Positions 9,875 to 20,836 of a DNA stretch of 64,000 nt are shown here, one piece after another. Positions within the stretch are counted from its first letter, which is position 1; every line of letters begins with the position of its first letter. Both the position numbers and the translations under genes were made by a program. The notes under the pieces are model-generated. The model saw only the letters and a list, made by a program, of their open reading frames with translations, was not told the origin of the DNA and searched no databases. This stretch comes from Platanthera guangdongensis. Lineage: Eukaryota; Streptophyta; Magnoliopsida; Asparagales; Orchidaceae. The stretch lies in the NCBI GenBank assembly GCA_039583875.1, contig CM077162.1, positions 62,912,822-62,976,821 of the forward strand, written 5' to 3'.

Positions 9875-12852
9875 ATGGCGATTCAAGCAGGAACCCTAGC
9901 TGCAATGAAGTTCGTCACCAGCTTCGATGTTGACTTCGACTCATTTCAACACTCAGACCCGATCTTTTTACATATTCTGGAACTTCTGAAAGAACAGAAA
10001 CTGAAGAACCTAATGACCACCAGGATCAAACTGTCTGGAACAGAGATTAGAGAATGGGTCTACACTTCATCAACATCAGAAGAGAATACCCTAACAGGAA
10101 CAATTGCGGGTAACGCTATAACTCTCTCTCCCACAGTATTAACTGAAATTTTTGAAATGAACAATGGAGAAGAAGAACTGGAAATAGATTCTGAGGAATA
10201 TGTTATGATGTTAAGTTTGATGGGCTATGCTGGAGATAATCCCCATAAACTGTTGAAGAAACATTTATCTGCAGAATATAAATTTCTGGAAGATATTATT
10301 GGGAAAGTCTTGCTCGGCAAGCACACTGCCCATGACTACATTACCTGACATCAGGTTTCGGTCATGTGTGCAGTGGTTAATAAGAAGAAGGTGAACTGGG
10401 CACAGATCATTTTTGATCTTATTAAGAAAAGGTGTAATAAAAAGGAAGTGTGCTTTGGAAGCATCCTACAAATATTTTTGAAAGAAAAAGCTGCTGAATC
10501 ACTGGTCTCCCCGACCATATTCATTAATGCCAGCAAGAGGCTCGCTTATGCCTTGTTTGGCAGGTGGGAGAGGACTATATCCAAGCCATCCAAGGCTTCA
10601 ACCTCTTCCACCCCAACTTTTGAAAGCACAAGGGCTATTAGAGCCACTCCCCACCCTGCTAAAGAGATCATCCCCACACCTCCATCCCTTCTAGCAACTC
10701 CATAACAATCAACCTCCACAGTTCATACTCCCTCTCTTCAACCACATCAACAACCACCACCCTCTGATCATGTTCCTACTACAGCTACATTACCTGCCAC
10801 CTCTCCACCAATAGACCTCACTGATTTCCCTTCCTCACCCAACCAGGAATACCATCAACCCACTCTACCTCAATCACCCCAATCCCCCAATGATATACCA
10901 GCCCCATCACCACCTTCATCTCCTCTTCCACCACACTTGTCCTCCATATCATCCTTCAATCTGCTGACCTCTCCTCCTAATTCTCCTCCTCCTCCACATC
11001 CATCCACACAAGATGTCCACATGCAAGATGTCCCTCCTCCATCCTCACCACAATCTACCATCCCTCCAACTGTTTCCACCTCAACACTATCTGCCACTCC
11101 AACACTGGACCCCTCCACCATATCTTCTGTCCTTACTCTCCTCACACCCCTCCTCAAAACCATTATTGCGGAGGCCATTACACCTCTTGCTACTTCCATA
11201 TCTACCCCATCTGCTCAAATCTCTGCCCTTTCTGTTGCCCCCTCTTCATTTAGGGGCCTGACTCCAGTTGATACTGCAACCAGACAGGGGGAGATGCTTG
11301 ATGAAGAAGCTGCAGAAGCTCAAGTAGCAGCAGTCTCAGTTTCATTTTCAGCAGCTCCAGCTCCAGCAAATGCAGAGGCAGTAGTAACAGTAGTAGATAC
11401 AGAGCTTACAGATACAGATTTAATTGATTTAATTCAGTTTATTGAGACTGACATGAATATGGAAGATGCAGTCCCAGAAGAGTTAATTACTGCTCGTGAT
11501 TTCATTTTAAATCCCACAGTAGATTTGGTTAATTTATTAAGCAATTTTTATACTGCAAACTTGAGATTCTTTCCAGCAGAGTATACTAAGCCATCTTTGG
11601 CTATTATCCCATACACCTCTATAATAAGACCTAAAGTGGCTAAGCAGCTTAAGGACAACTTTGCTTCTCAAGAGGTTCCTACTTCACCACATCCTAAAGT
11701 TGTTTCCCCAATTGTCTCTTCCCCTTCAGTCCCAACTTTTGTAATGGATGGCTCACCCTTGCCTGATTTGGATAAGTTAATCAGGGCTAACATTGAAGAA
11801 GAGAATAAGGCAGCTGCTGAAAGCTCTATCACAATTATTTCTCCTGCTCCTCTTGAAATTTCTCTTCCAGCTCTAGCTCCAGCATCTACTCCAGCTCCAT
11901 ACTAAGTTGAGAAACCCATTATATCTGATGAGATACTGAAAAAGCTAGATGCTTTATATGATAATCCACAGGATAACAGTGATGATGATGATGATGATGA
12001 GAATGATGAGGATTCTGATAAGGATGCTAAGAAAAAGAAGAATCCAGTATCTAAAAAGAGAAAAAGCTCCTCCTCCTCCTGCTCCTATGCAAATCCAACC
12101 AATGACACCCCCTACTATATTCTCCAAAAGATAACTCCATATAAATGGATGTCAGCTTGGATGTGGTTATCCAAAAATGAATAGAAAGAGAGGAAGAGAA
12201 TCAGAAGATACCCTCCTCCTTCATCTCAAAAATACAGAAAAGATCCACCTCCTCCTCCTCCTCCAGTTGCTGGTGCTTCAGGCACAACTTCCCAAAGATC
12301 TACCGAATTCCAAACATATCAGAGACATCAAGGGAGATCTTCTTCTGAAAGCAGCCAACATAGGCATTACTCTTCAGGCAAGCAACATCAATTTCAGCAT
12401 CAACCATAGCAGTAGCAACAACAGCTATCATTCCCTACAGATCAGAAAGCTGAAAGTCCTAAAATACCAAATTCTCCTCTTGTTCCTTTTGAATATCCTA
12501 AAACAGCTAATACAGCTAGAATGGCCAGGATCCAAGAACTTGTAGGCCTTTCTACGATTAACAAGGCCAAAGCTGAAGGAAAGGATCCTTCTGAGTATTC
12601 CATAATGTCTAAATACATGAAAGAAGAGCTTAAGAGGTTTGATAAAGCAAACAAGTTTTTTAATGTTGATGACTACATGAAGTTGCACCCAGAAGCAGTT
12701 GTCCCCAGAGCCACATCTTTGAAGATTATAGGGGCTGCTGATATGACCATGACAAAGTGCAAGCTTTAGATCCAAATAGAGAAATTGTCTTTACCAAGCC
12801 TGGTGATAAATGTAAAGAAGTAATGCCAAAAGATAAGAAACAAAAGAAGTGA
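9875..12852 (+). pseudogene. Element A third ORF (ORF3)
   Basis: Large additional ORF between Pol and the 3' LTR, starting at ATG 9875. One frame runs from 9875 to 11905 with stops at 10346 (TGA where B reads Arg), 10703 and 11903; later parts are frame-shifted to the natural TGA at 12850-12852. Residues 1-230 form a conserved domain (SFDVDFDSFQHSDPIF, LKKHLSAEYKFLEDIIGKVLL, CAVVNKKKVNWAQIIFDLI, INASKRLAYALFGRWER). From memory this resembles the putative plant transposon protein domain (Pfam PF20167). A long Pro/Ser/Thr tract, an Asp run, a basic NLS-like cluster and a C-terminal domain starting ARMARIQELVGL follow. I see no signal peptide or membrane helix, so an envelope role is not supported. 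Function unknown; a nuclear or nucleic-acid-binding role is inference only. Confidence 0.7.
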
Positions 12853-13036
12853 TTCTGAACTGCTTTACTTCTGTTATGTTCTTATAACTACTTTCTATTT
12901 CTGAACAAAGCTTATGTACATATATATATCTTCTACATGTGTTATTGATCTCTGCCATATATATTCTTTTTTGCCTTGTGATTTTCAATTTTGTTTTGAG
13001 TCTGTAATTAGTGACCTCACCCAAATTAGGGGAGAT
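12853..13036 (+). other. 3' UTR and polypurine tract before LTR3
   Basis: AT-rich, non-coding, nearly the same as 2080-2263. It ends AAATTAGGGGAGAT directly before TGTTAGATCCC. Confidence 0.7.
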
Positions 13037-14501
13037 TGTTAGATCCCTAGTAAGATTTGGGCTAGGTTCACTAAGTTAGGATCATATGACCCACAATGTA
13101 TAGACAGGGTCATGAGTGTGTCCTAGAGTCTAGGCCAAGTCCTTAGAATCAACATCACATGGACCAGCTATCAACAAGACTATCAGAGAATCAAGACTTA
13201 GAGTTTTTCTAAAGACCAAGTAAAATGAGTTCGACGTTCGTCGAACTCAGGTCGACGATAGTCGTGCTCAGATTGACGATCTCAGAGTAAATTCTATGAG
13301 CTGAGATCGACAAACTTGGTACTCAGGTCGACGAACTTTGGACACTATACTTCAACACTTCAAGATCAGAAAACATCTCTTTATTCTAAGTCCAGAGTCA
13401 AACTTTGGTCGACGAACTTGATTCTCAGCTCGATGAGTCCAGACTTAGTTATTTTCCATCCTTCTGTCCCCTTCTTACTACAATAATTTCTGAGTAATTA
13501 ATGCTCAAATATTCTCTAGAATATAACCGTTAGATAGAGCATTGATCATGGTCTTCTCCAGGATTATTGTCTATCATTTTTCCATGGGACAGTTGGGGAA
13601 ATAATTCAATGCCGTTTATTCTCAAGGCCGTCAGCATTGATTGCAGAGATTTCAAAATTTCTAAAGACCATTTTGATAGGAAATATAAAAGTGGTTTTCT
13701 CTCTTCTTCCTATAGATAGACAGATAGATAGAACAAGATACACAATATTCAGAGACGACTGATACAGAAAATAATCAGTTTGAAACAAGATATTCACTAC
13801 TGTCTGTCAACATAGAATTCTGACACAACAAGAAGCCATATTACTGAAGATCATCAGCTATCTGAAGAATAAGAACACCTAACCAAAATCACGAGTCTTC
13901 TGTCTTCAACACTACAGGATACTTCAAAGGATAACTACATCACAATCTGACAAAGAAGTTCCTGAACAGCTATTGATCAAGGCTGTACTACTGAAGGCCT
14001 ATCCCCCTGCAGCAAGGCTTCTTCTACCTGAACCATTCTATATCTCAGGGGGACCCTGTGCTAAAATTAAATATCCACCAGTCTTCTCAGTTGCATATTG
14101 AGAAAGAGAAGACACAATCATCCCTCACCCCCCACTGTATGAAGGGTTATAACTCCCTTCAAAAGTTATTCCTGGTTACAAGTCACCTGATCAAAAGACT
14201 TGAGGATTGGTTTTTGAGCACCTGATCAAAAGCTCATTGGTGTCAGACACCTGATCAAAAATCTAAGTAGATTCTACCAGGGTGGTAGAAGAGTGGATGT
14301 ACCCAAGTTTAGGGGAACCACTATAAATTCTTGTGTTGCCTAGATTGCTCTTTTCTTTTATTTTTGTGTTGTGGCTATTTGTTAGGATTGCTGTTTTAAT
14401 TTTTTTCCTGCACTAGATTAAATCAGAAGAAAATTTTATAGACCCTGAATAATCTATTCACACTCCCTCTAGAGTATTCCTGTTCTAACAACTCACTTTC
14501 A
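13037..14501 (+). repeat. Element A LTR3 (3' LTR)
   Basis: The LTR is 1465 bp, begins TGTTAGATCCC and ends CTCACTTTCA. Relative to LTR2 it lacks bases equivalent to 2664-3020. The join lies within TCGA(C/T)GA, which flanks the missing block in LTR2. A TATA box is at 13684-13691 and the remaining TCGACGA units are at about 13228-13435. It is followed by the TCTTC target duplication. Confidence 0.85.
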
Positions 14502-14506
14502 TCTTC
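14502..14506. repeat. Target-site duplication TCTTC, right side of element A
   Basis: Same five bases as 721-725, at the continuation point of the gag of element C. Confidence 0.75.
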
Positions 14507-14611
14507 ATCAATAGAATTCATATATAATCTGATCCTTGCCTTCCAAAGTGCAAACTTGTTCAGATTGCACACTGGAGGTCTGATGCTTGAGTATTCTTTA
14601 TTTTGTGCCAT
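14507..14611 (-). pseudogene. gag: Element C: gag N-terminus
   Basis: Minus-strand start of Gag: ATG at 14611 and 35 codons beginning MAQNKEYSSIRPPVCNLN, like the A and B starts. It runs into the target duplication of element A and resumes at 725. This shows that the pieces at the two ends of A belong to one gene. Confidence 0.8.
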
Positions 14612-14708
14612 GATTGAAAAAGACACTAGAGAAAATGAGATCTACCAAAGATCTTTTGGTTCAAGTGTTAGCATGTGAAACCAAATAACCTTACCCTCTG
14701 ATACCAAC
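14612..14708 (-). other. Element C leader and primer binding site
   Basis: Leader between LTR and gag on the minus strand. The complement of TGGTATCAGAG is at 14696-14706, the iMet-type PBS, two bases from the LTR boundary. Confidence 0.7.
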
Positions 14709-15150
14709 TGAAAGTGAGTGATAGATCTGACTTAACTCTAGAGGGGGGTGGGGTGAATAGAGTATTAAAAAAACTTTGATTAGTTTTTATAGCGGAATTA
14801 AAATAAGTGGTATTTATATGTATAAAGAGAAATAAAAACAAAAAACAATCATAACACAACAAATAAAAAATAAGGTCAAACTAGATGACACAAATATTTT
14901 ATAGTGGTTCCCCTACACTTGGGTACATCCTATTGAAATTTATGAAGTGAAAGTAGGTGAGGGAGCAGGACAGGCGATCTGAGCGACCTGAGTGGTCTGA
15001 GTCTGCGACCTTGGCGGACTGCTGGTTGCGTCCTGGGTGACCTGGCTTGGTTTTTGTGGCTTGACTGTTTTTGAAGAGCGGCCTGTGCGGCCTGGTGTGC
15101 AACCTTGGGTGGACTGGTTTGCGGCCTGGATGGTGTATGACCAAGGAAGT
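14709..15150 (-). repeat. Element C 5' LTR, left part (interrupted by B)
   Basis: The plus strand starts TGAAAGTGAGTGATAGATC, i.e. the LTR ends CACTCACTTTCA on the minus strand. It carries the GAGGGGGGTGGGGTGAATAG edge and the GTGGTTCCCC...GGGTACATCC block seen in the other LTRs. From about 14955 it shows repeated GCGGCCTG, GCGGACTG and GCGACCTG units, a third kind of short-repeat region. Element B interrupts it at 15150; the LTR resumes at about 32484. Confidence 0.6.
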
Positions 15151-15963
15151 TGAAAGTTAGGGTTAGATCTGAAATACTCTAGGGGGGTGAATAGAATATC
15201 TTGAAATTTTAAGGCCTTTTTGCTGTAAATAAAAACAGTTCATAGATAAAGTGATCTAGCACAGGCACAACAAATATAAACCAATATCACAGACACAGCA
15301 ACCTAGCTAGCACATCCACAGCAAGAATAAAAGATAAAGATGGCAACCAAACAACACAAGAATTTTATATTGGTTCCCAAACCTGGGTACATCCACTCTT
15401 CTACCACCCTGGTAGGAATCCACTCAGGTTTTTGATCAGGTGACTGCCACAAATGAGCTTTTGATCAGGTGCTCAAAAACCAACCCCAAGTCTTTTGGTC
15501 AGGTGACTTCCAACCAGGAATAACTTTTGAAGGGAGTTAAAGAATCCTTTTTACAGTGGGGGATGAGAGAGTGATGTTGTCTTCTCTTTCTCAAATACAA
15601 CTCAGAGGACTTAAGTGGATCTTTGATGTTAACAAAGCTCCCCCTGAGATATTGATTTGTTCAGGAAGGTTGGAGCTTTGCTTCATGGTGAGTAGGCCTT
15701 CAATCCTTTATCCTTGATTAGAAGATGTCCAGGAACTTCTTGACTGATATAGTTGTTGTCCTTGAAGAATCCTAGAATGAAGAAGGAAGAAGACTTTTGA
15801 TTTTGAATGGATGTTCTAATTCTTCTTCTATATCTTGTGTTCTTTCTCTAATCTGGGCTTGTTCTTTTCACTATTACTGTATAATTGCTTTCTATATCGT
15901 GCTCTGCTAGCCCTATTCAGTATATTCTCTGTATTCTCTTCTAAAGAAGGAAGAAGAAAAATC

Positions 15964-15971
15964 CTTTTATA
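15964..15971 (-). promoter_or_regulatory. Predicted TATA box of the element B 3' LTR
   Basis: TATAAAAG on the minus strand, followed by a pyrimidine-rich stretch as in the LTRs of A. The other LTR has the same box at 31439-31446. Confidence 0.55.
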
Positions 15972-16224
15972 TTTTCTGTGAGATCTTCCGTCTGAATTTT
16001 TGAATTCCTTCCAGCATTGATTGCTGACAGCCTGGAGAATATCTGCATTGATTGATTTCCCCAACTGTCCCATTGAAAAATGGCAAGTAATAATCCTGAT
16101 GAAGACCATAATCAATGCTGCTTCTAACGGTAATATTCCGAGAATATTAAGAATTGATTATACACGAATTACTGCATTAAAATAAGGGATAGATGGAGGA
16201 AAAGTCCATGTCTGGAACTGCACA

Positions 16225-16815
16225 GAAATCGTCGAGTAAAGAACAGAATTCGTCGACCTGGGTCCAGAGTTCATCGAGCTGAGAAGTTATATTCGTCGAC
16301 CAGATAATTATTGTTTATCGACCTGAGATCCAAGATCGTCAACCTAAGAACAGATAAATACTTTCTCTAGAACCTTACCAATTCTATGCATCAAGATCAT
16401 CGAGCTGAGATTCTAACTTCATCGATTAGAGTTCAGTGAAAATGTTTCTTGGACTTGAGAATGTAGAAGTAAAGTGTCCAAAAATCATCGACCTGAGAAT
16501 AGATTTCGTCGACCTGAGAACTTCTAACTGCTGCTTGATAAAACTTGTTAAGACTGTGGTCTAAGTTCGTCGAGCTGAGAACATGAATTCGTCGACTGGA
16601 GTATGATTCTAGACTTAGAATATTTGAAGTAGAGCATCCATAAAATGTCGACCTGATATTCTAACTTCGTCGATTGGAGATCAGAGAAAGGAATTCTGGA
16701 CTTAGAATGTTGAAGTATAGTGTCCATAGATCGTCAAACTGAGAACCAAGTTCGTCGAGCTCAGCTCAGGGAATTTTCTCTGAGTTTGTCGAGTTAAGCA
16801 TGACTTTAGTCGAAC
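16225..16815. repeat. Inverted-repeat array in the B 3' LTR (TCGTCGA core)
   Basis: About twenty units of the form TTCGTCGA(C/G)CTGAGA at 20-60 base spacing, with many decayed copies (TTCATCGA, TTTGTCGA). Same core as in A, with its own flank (CTGAG). Confidence 0.7.
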
Positions 16816-17004
16816 TCATTTCCTGAGTCTTTGAAATTTCTCTAATTCTTGAGTCCTTTACAGTCTGTTGATGGCTGTTCCATGCAGTGTTGACCCTAAG
16901 GACATGACCAAGATTCTAGGACACAAACATGACCCTAGCTATACATGTTGGGTCAAACATCCTAGTTTGCTGAACCTAGCCCAAATCCAACTAGGGATCC
17001 AACA

Positions 17005-17197
17005 ATCTCCCCCTATTTGTGTAAGGTCACAAATTACAGACACACAAAAAAAAATTACAAAGCAAGAAAATATATATCTAGCAGGAAAAATTTAAATGTG
17101 CAGTAAAAAAATATATATATATATATACAGTAAGCTTTGTCTCAGGAATTAAACAGACAGTTTTAGAATAACAGACAGACTAAAGGCAGTTCAAAAT
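17005..17197 (-). other. Element B polypurine tract and 3' UTR
   Basis: ATCTCCCCCTATTTGTG follows the LTR. On the minus strand this is a purine tract, AAATAGGGGGAGAT, directly before TGTTGG. The remainder is AT-rich and includes a short (TA)n run at about 17108-17125. Confidence 0.75.
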
Positions 17198-20141
17198 TTA
17201 TTTCTTCTTCTTTTGCTCCTTATGCTTCTCCTCTTTAGCTTTTTCACCTAGATGAGTGAACCTGATCTCCCTGTTTGGATTTGCTGCTTGAGTTTTTGTC
17301 ATTGTCATAATAGCAGCTCTAATAATATTAAGGGAGGTATCCCTTGGCACTACAGCTTCTGGACGCAGTTTTATGTAGTCAACAACATTAAAAAATTTGT
17401 TAGCTTTAGCAAACCTGTTGAGGTCATCCTTCCTATATTTGGACATGGTGGTGTATTCAGAAGGATAGTTTCCTTCAGCTTTTGCTTTATTGATCATGGA
17501 TAGGCCAACCAATTCCTGGAATCTGGCCATCCTTGCAGTGGTAGTTGTTTCTGGATATTCAAAAGGTACAGGAGGGGAAGCAGGTCTCTTTGGGCTTTCA
17601 ACTTTCTGATGTTCAGTGATTTATTTCTGTTGTTGTTGATGATGTTGTTTTCCTGATGAATAATGCCTCTGTTGGCTGCTTCCTGAAGAGGAGGAGGACC
17701 TGCCCTGATGTCTCTGATATTTTTGATATTGGGTAGTACTCTGAGTCGAAGAACCTGAAACAACAGTAGCATGTGGACGAGGAGGAGGAGGGTCATTTCT
17801 GAATCTTTGAGGAGGAGATGAGTACTTCCTACTTTTCTTTCTTTTTTTCTGCTGGTTCTTGGACAGCCATATCCATGCTGGCATGCCCTTGTATTGTGTG
17901 ATTTTCTGAAGTATATAATAGGGAGTATCATTTGTTGGATTGGGTTTTGGAGCAGGAGGTGGAGGAGCTTTTCTCTTCTTATGGACTTTCTTCTTAGGCT
18001 CATCATCAGAATCCTCTTCATCATCCTCATCATCAGAGGAGTCTTGAGGAGTATCATATAATGCATTAATCTCTTTTAGAGCCTCTACAGATATCAAGGG
18101 CTTTTCTGCATGGGAAGGAGCTGGAGGAGGAGCTGGAGCAGGAGAGCTATACACAATAGTGCTTTTAGCAACTATTTTATTCTGTTCTTCTATGTCAGCC
18201 ATGATCAATTCATCATGATCAGGCATTGGAGAGTCATCCATAACAAAAGTTGGAGCAGAAATGTCTCTGGGAGGGGATGAAGTAATGAGGGGAGCAGCTT
18301 TTGGTGGAGATGAAATAACAGGGACTTCTGTAATGGCAAAACAAGCCTTTAGTTGCTTGGCAACCTTATGGATTATTGGTGAGGTGTAGGGGACTATAGA
18401 CAAGGATGGCTTTAGATTGTGCTTTGGCAGAAAGTTCAAATGAACTGAATCAAAAATTCTTAACAGATTCAAAAGATCAACTGTGGGATTTATAATATAA
18501 TCACCAACAGTGTCTATCTCAGCCAAAACAGGCTCATCCATATTAGTATTTGATTCTATTAAATCTATTATGTCAGAAGGATCAGCTACATCTTCTAAAG
18601 AGTCAGTCATGAAAGAATCAAGTTCTGCTGCTGCTGCTTCTGCTTCTGCTGCTGCTTTTTCTGCTACTGCTGCTGTTTCTGCTGCTACATGCACTGGAAC
18701 TTCTTCATTATGAAGCATCTCCCACTAACTGGCTGCAGAAGGTCCTGGAGCCAGTCCCCCGAAGAAGGGACAAGGTATAGAGCATCAACCGTGATAGAGA
18801 GAGTTTGGATGGAAGCAGTGAGAGGAGCTAGAGCATTAGTTAGAAGATTTTGAAGAGTGGGAGAGATGAAAGAAAGCAAATCCTTGGCAATATCAGAGAA
18901 AATTAAATAAAGGGATTCTGGAGCAACGGAGGAGTAGGGATTGTGGTGACCACAATTTGAACAAACAAAAAACACACTAGAGATATCTTGGTGTGTGTGG
19001 TCAGGTGTAGAAGATGGAATTTCAGTTGTAGGGATGGATTCTTGATGTGGGGATGATGGGGGAATCACTAGATTGAATGTGTGGGAGGAGATAAAGGTGT
19101 CAGGATCTGTGGTAGTTAAATGAGGTGGAAGGGGGGATGGATGTGGAGATGGTTGTGGTGATTGGGAAGGAGAGTATTGTATGGATTCCTGAATGTGAGA
19201 AGATGGGATTTCAAGTGATTGGATTGTAGTGATATTTATTTGAGGAGAGGATGGAGGTGGAGAATGTGCAGGAGATGGAACTGTGTAGAAATATGAATTG
19301 GTTGTTGTTGTTGATATTGAGAAGAAGAGGGAATGTTGGAGGTGGAGAGGGCCTCTTTTGGGGTTAGAGGAGCGGCTGTGACAGCCCTAGTGCTTTCAGA
19401 AGGCCTAGAGGAGGAAGAAGCCTTGGTTGGCTTGGTGATGTTCCTTTCCCACCTGCCAAAGAGGGCACAGTTGAGCCTCTTAGAGGCATTTATGAATATG
19501 GTCAGGGTGACCAGGGATTTAGCAGCCTTATCCTTAAGGAAGATTACTAGAATTCTTCCAAAGCAAACTTCCTTTTTAGTGTTCTTTTTCTTTATCAGTT
19601 CAAACATAATCTGAGCCCAATTCACTGGCTTCTTGTTCACCACTGCACACATCACCAGAAATTGATGCCTGGTGATGTAGTCATGGGATGTGTGCTTACG
19701 CAACAACACCTTGCCCACGACATCTGCAAGAAACTTATACTCGGCAGATAGGTGTTTCTTCAGCAGTTTATTTGGAGTGTCTCCAGAATAGCCCATTTTA
19801 TTCAATATTTCATTAAATTCCTCACTATCAAATTCCAGTTCTTCTGTACCATTGGTTAACCCAAAGATTTCAGTCAAAATGGCTGGGGTAAGAGAGACGG
19901 CATTACCCGATATTGTGCTGGTCATGGTGTTCTCATTTATTGTGGAGGAAGTATAGACTCACTCTCTGATTTTTGCACTGGCGAGCTTGATCCTCGTGGT
20001 CATCAAATTTTTCAACTGCTGTTCTTCAGGCAGTTTTAGAATATCCAGGAAGATTGGGTCGGAGTGTTGAAACGACTCAAAATCCACATCAAATCCGCTA
20101 TTAAATTTCATTGCCGCAAGACTTCCCGCTGGAATCTCCAT
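17198..20141 (-). pseudogene. Element B third ORF (ORF3)
   Basis: Homologue of A's ORF3, about 980 codons from ATG 20141 to the stop at 17198. It is better preserved than A. Breaks: TGA near 19959 (probably a former Trp), a frameshift near 19300 in the Pro/Gln region, another near 18700, and TAA at 17621. Residues 1-300 hold the conserved domain (DFESFQHSDPIF, LKKHLSAEYKFLADVVGKVLL, RHQFLVMCAVVNKKPVNWAQIMFELI). The open stretch 18718-17621 has Ala/Glu-rich sequence, NPTVDLLNLL, an Asp/Glu run, the NLS-like KKKVHKKRK, and a Ser/Gln/His-rich prion-like tract. The C-terminus is ARMARFQELVGLSMINKAKAEG to a Lys-rich end. No membrane segment is visible. Function unknown; conservation of layout between A and B suggests it was selected as a protein. 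Confidence 0.7.
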
Positions 20142-20148
20142 GATGCAC

Positions 20149-20168
20149 CTGCAAAAGAGAAACAGAGA
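20149..20168 (-). promoter_or_regulatory. Predicted 3' splice site before B ORF3
   Basis: The minus strand reads a pyrimidine-rich TCTGTTTCTCTTTTGCAG with AG at 20150-20149, seven bases before the ATG at 20141. Same position as in A. Confidence 0.5.
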
Positions 20169-20189
20169 TCAAGTGTTATGGAACTGAAA

Positions 20190-20525
20190 GCGCGGGACGG
20201 AGGTCGAAGAAAAACCTAGATATAGGATTTTTCAGAATATGAATCGACAAACTCCGTTCCACGAAAAATAAAAGAATTCTTCGATCTGAGGTCGACGAAA
20301 TAATTTGTAGTTAAATAATTCGTCGAGCTCAGTCTGAAGGTTTGAAAACATTTCGTCAAGCTCCGTTCGACGAAAGTTTTTTGAAGTAGATTCGTCGATC
20401 TCCGTTCGACGAAAATAACTTCACTCATAGAGAGTTCGTCGATCTCCGTTCGACAAATTTCTCTAGAACGTTTCTCAGTTCGTCGAACTCCATTCGACGA
20501 TCTTAGAAAAATTCGTCGACTGTAG
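20190..20525. repeat. TCGACGA array in the B pol-ORF3 spacer
   Basis: Paired units such as TTCGTCGATCTCCGTTCGACGAAA at short spacing. The same spacer position in A carries the same kind of array, although the sequence between units differs. Confidence 0.7.
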
Positions 20526-20532
20526 ACAGAAA

Positions 20533-20600
20533 TCAAACTAAAGCTTCTCCATTGATCATTTCAAGCTGATTTATAAAGAACAAGTGATTTATTTCATCCA
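20533..20600 (-). pseudogene. pol: Element B pol: last codons of RNase H
   Basis: Minus-strand end of Pol, DEINHLFFINQLEMINGEALV and stop, matching A's Pol C-terminus. At about 20600 the copia sequence breaks off and the chromovirus begins. Upstream Pol resumes only at 26565. Confidence 0.75.
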
Positions 20601-20836
20601 AGGGTTTGGGGCGACTACGGGTCATACCCCGGGTGCATGTTTTACTTATGGAAAGTCGGGGCACTTTTACCGCGATTGCTGGAGCGTACGTCCCAAGTAC
20701 GAAAGGAAGCCTGGAGCGACTTATGAAGAGAAGGGCAAGGTGGTGGAGTAAACCACATCCCATTATACTCCGGCCCAACCGAGGGTTTATAATCTTGGCC
20801 AATAGGAGGCCATCAAATAGGCGGATGTGGTGACAG
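20600..20836 (+). pseudogene. gag: Chromovirus gag, 3' end with zinc knuckle
   Basis: In the pol frame the sequence reads a nucleocapsid motif CFTYGKSGHFYRDC at about 20638-20679. The second Cys of the CCHC knuckle is Tyr. Stops at 20749 (TAA), 20803 (TAG) and 20818 (TAG) can each come from CAA or CAG by C-to-T change. The segment ends ADVVTG, the usual gag-protease joint of this lineage, where the intron begins. Confidence 0.7.

Larger units (their letters stand above)
726..14501 (+). mobile_element. Copia (Sirevirus-type) element A, three-LTR composite
   Basis: The element is bounded by TCTTC duplications. Order: truncated LTR1 (726 to about 1115), 3' half of ORF3 (about 1136-2079), polypurine tract, LTR2 (2264-4087), PBS, gag, pol, ORF3 (to 12852), polypurine tract, LTR3 (13037-14501). 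Pol order is protease, integrase, RT, RNase H, which defines Ty1/copia. The Sirevirus assignment rests on the large size, the iMet-type PBS, the extra 3' ORF, palindromic LTR arrays and the CCCCCCTCTAGAG LTR edge. A LTR-internal-LTR-internal-LTR tandem whose first unit was later deleted explains the structure. Coding regions carry many stops and the RT active site is altered, so A is dead. Confidence 0.8.
15151..17004 (-). repeat. Element B 3' LTR
   Basis: The LTR is 1854 bp. On the minus strand it starts TGTTGGATCCCTAG and ends CTAACTTTCA. TATA box complement CTTTTATA at 15964-15971. The TCGACGA/TCGTCGA array lies at about 16225-16815. R/U5 has repeated TTTTGATCAGGTG-like units (about 15430-15510). 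Confidence 0.85.

Noticed and set aside
10870..11261. Minus-strand 109-codon and plus-strand 82-codon ORFs over ORF3
   Set aside because: They are shadows of the Pro/Ser-rich ORF3 sequence in other frames; the same applies at 52018-52409.
9875..12852. Envelope gene call for ORF3
   Set aside because: I see no signal peptide, transmembrane helix or furin-like site; the layout is low-complexity and basic.
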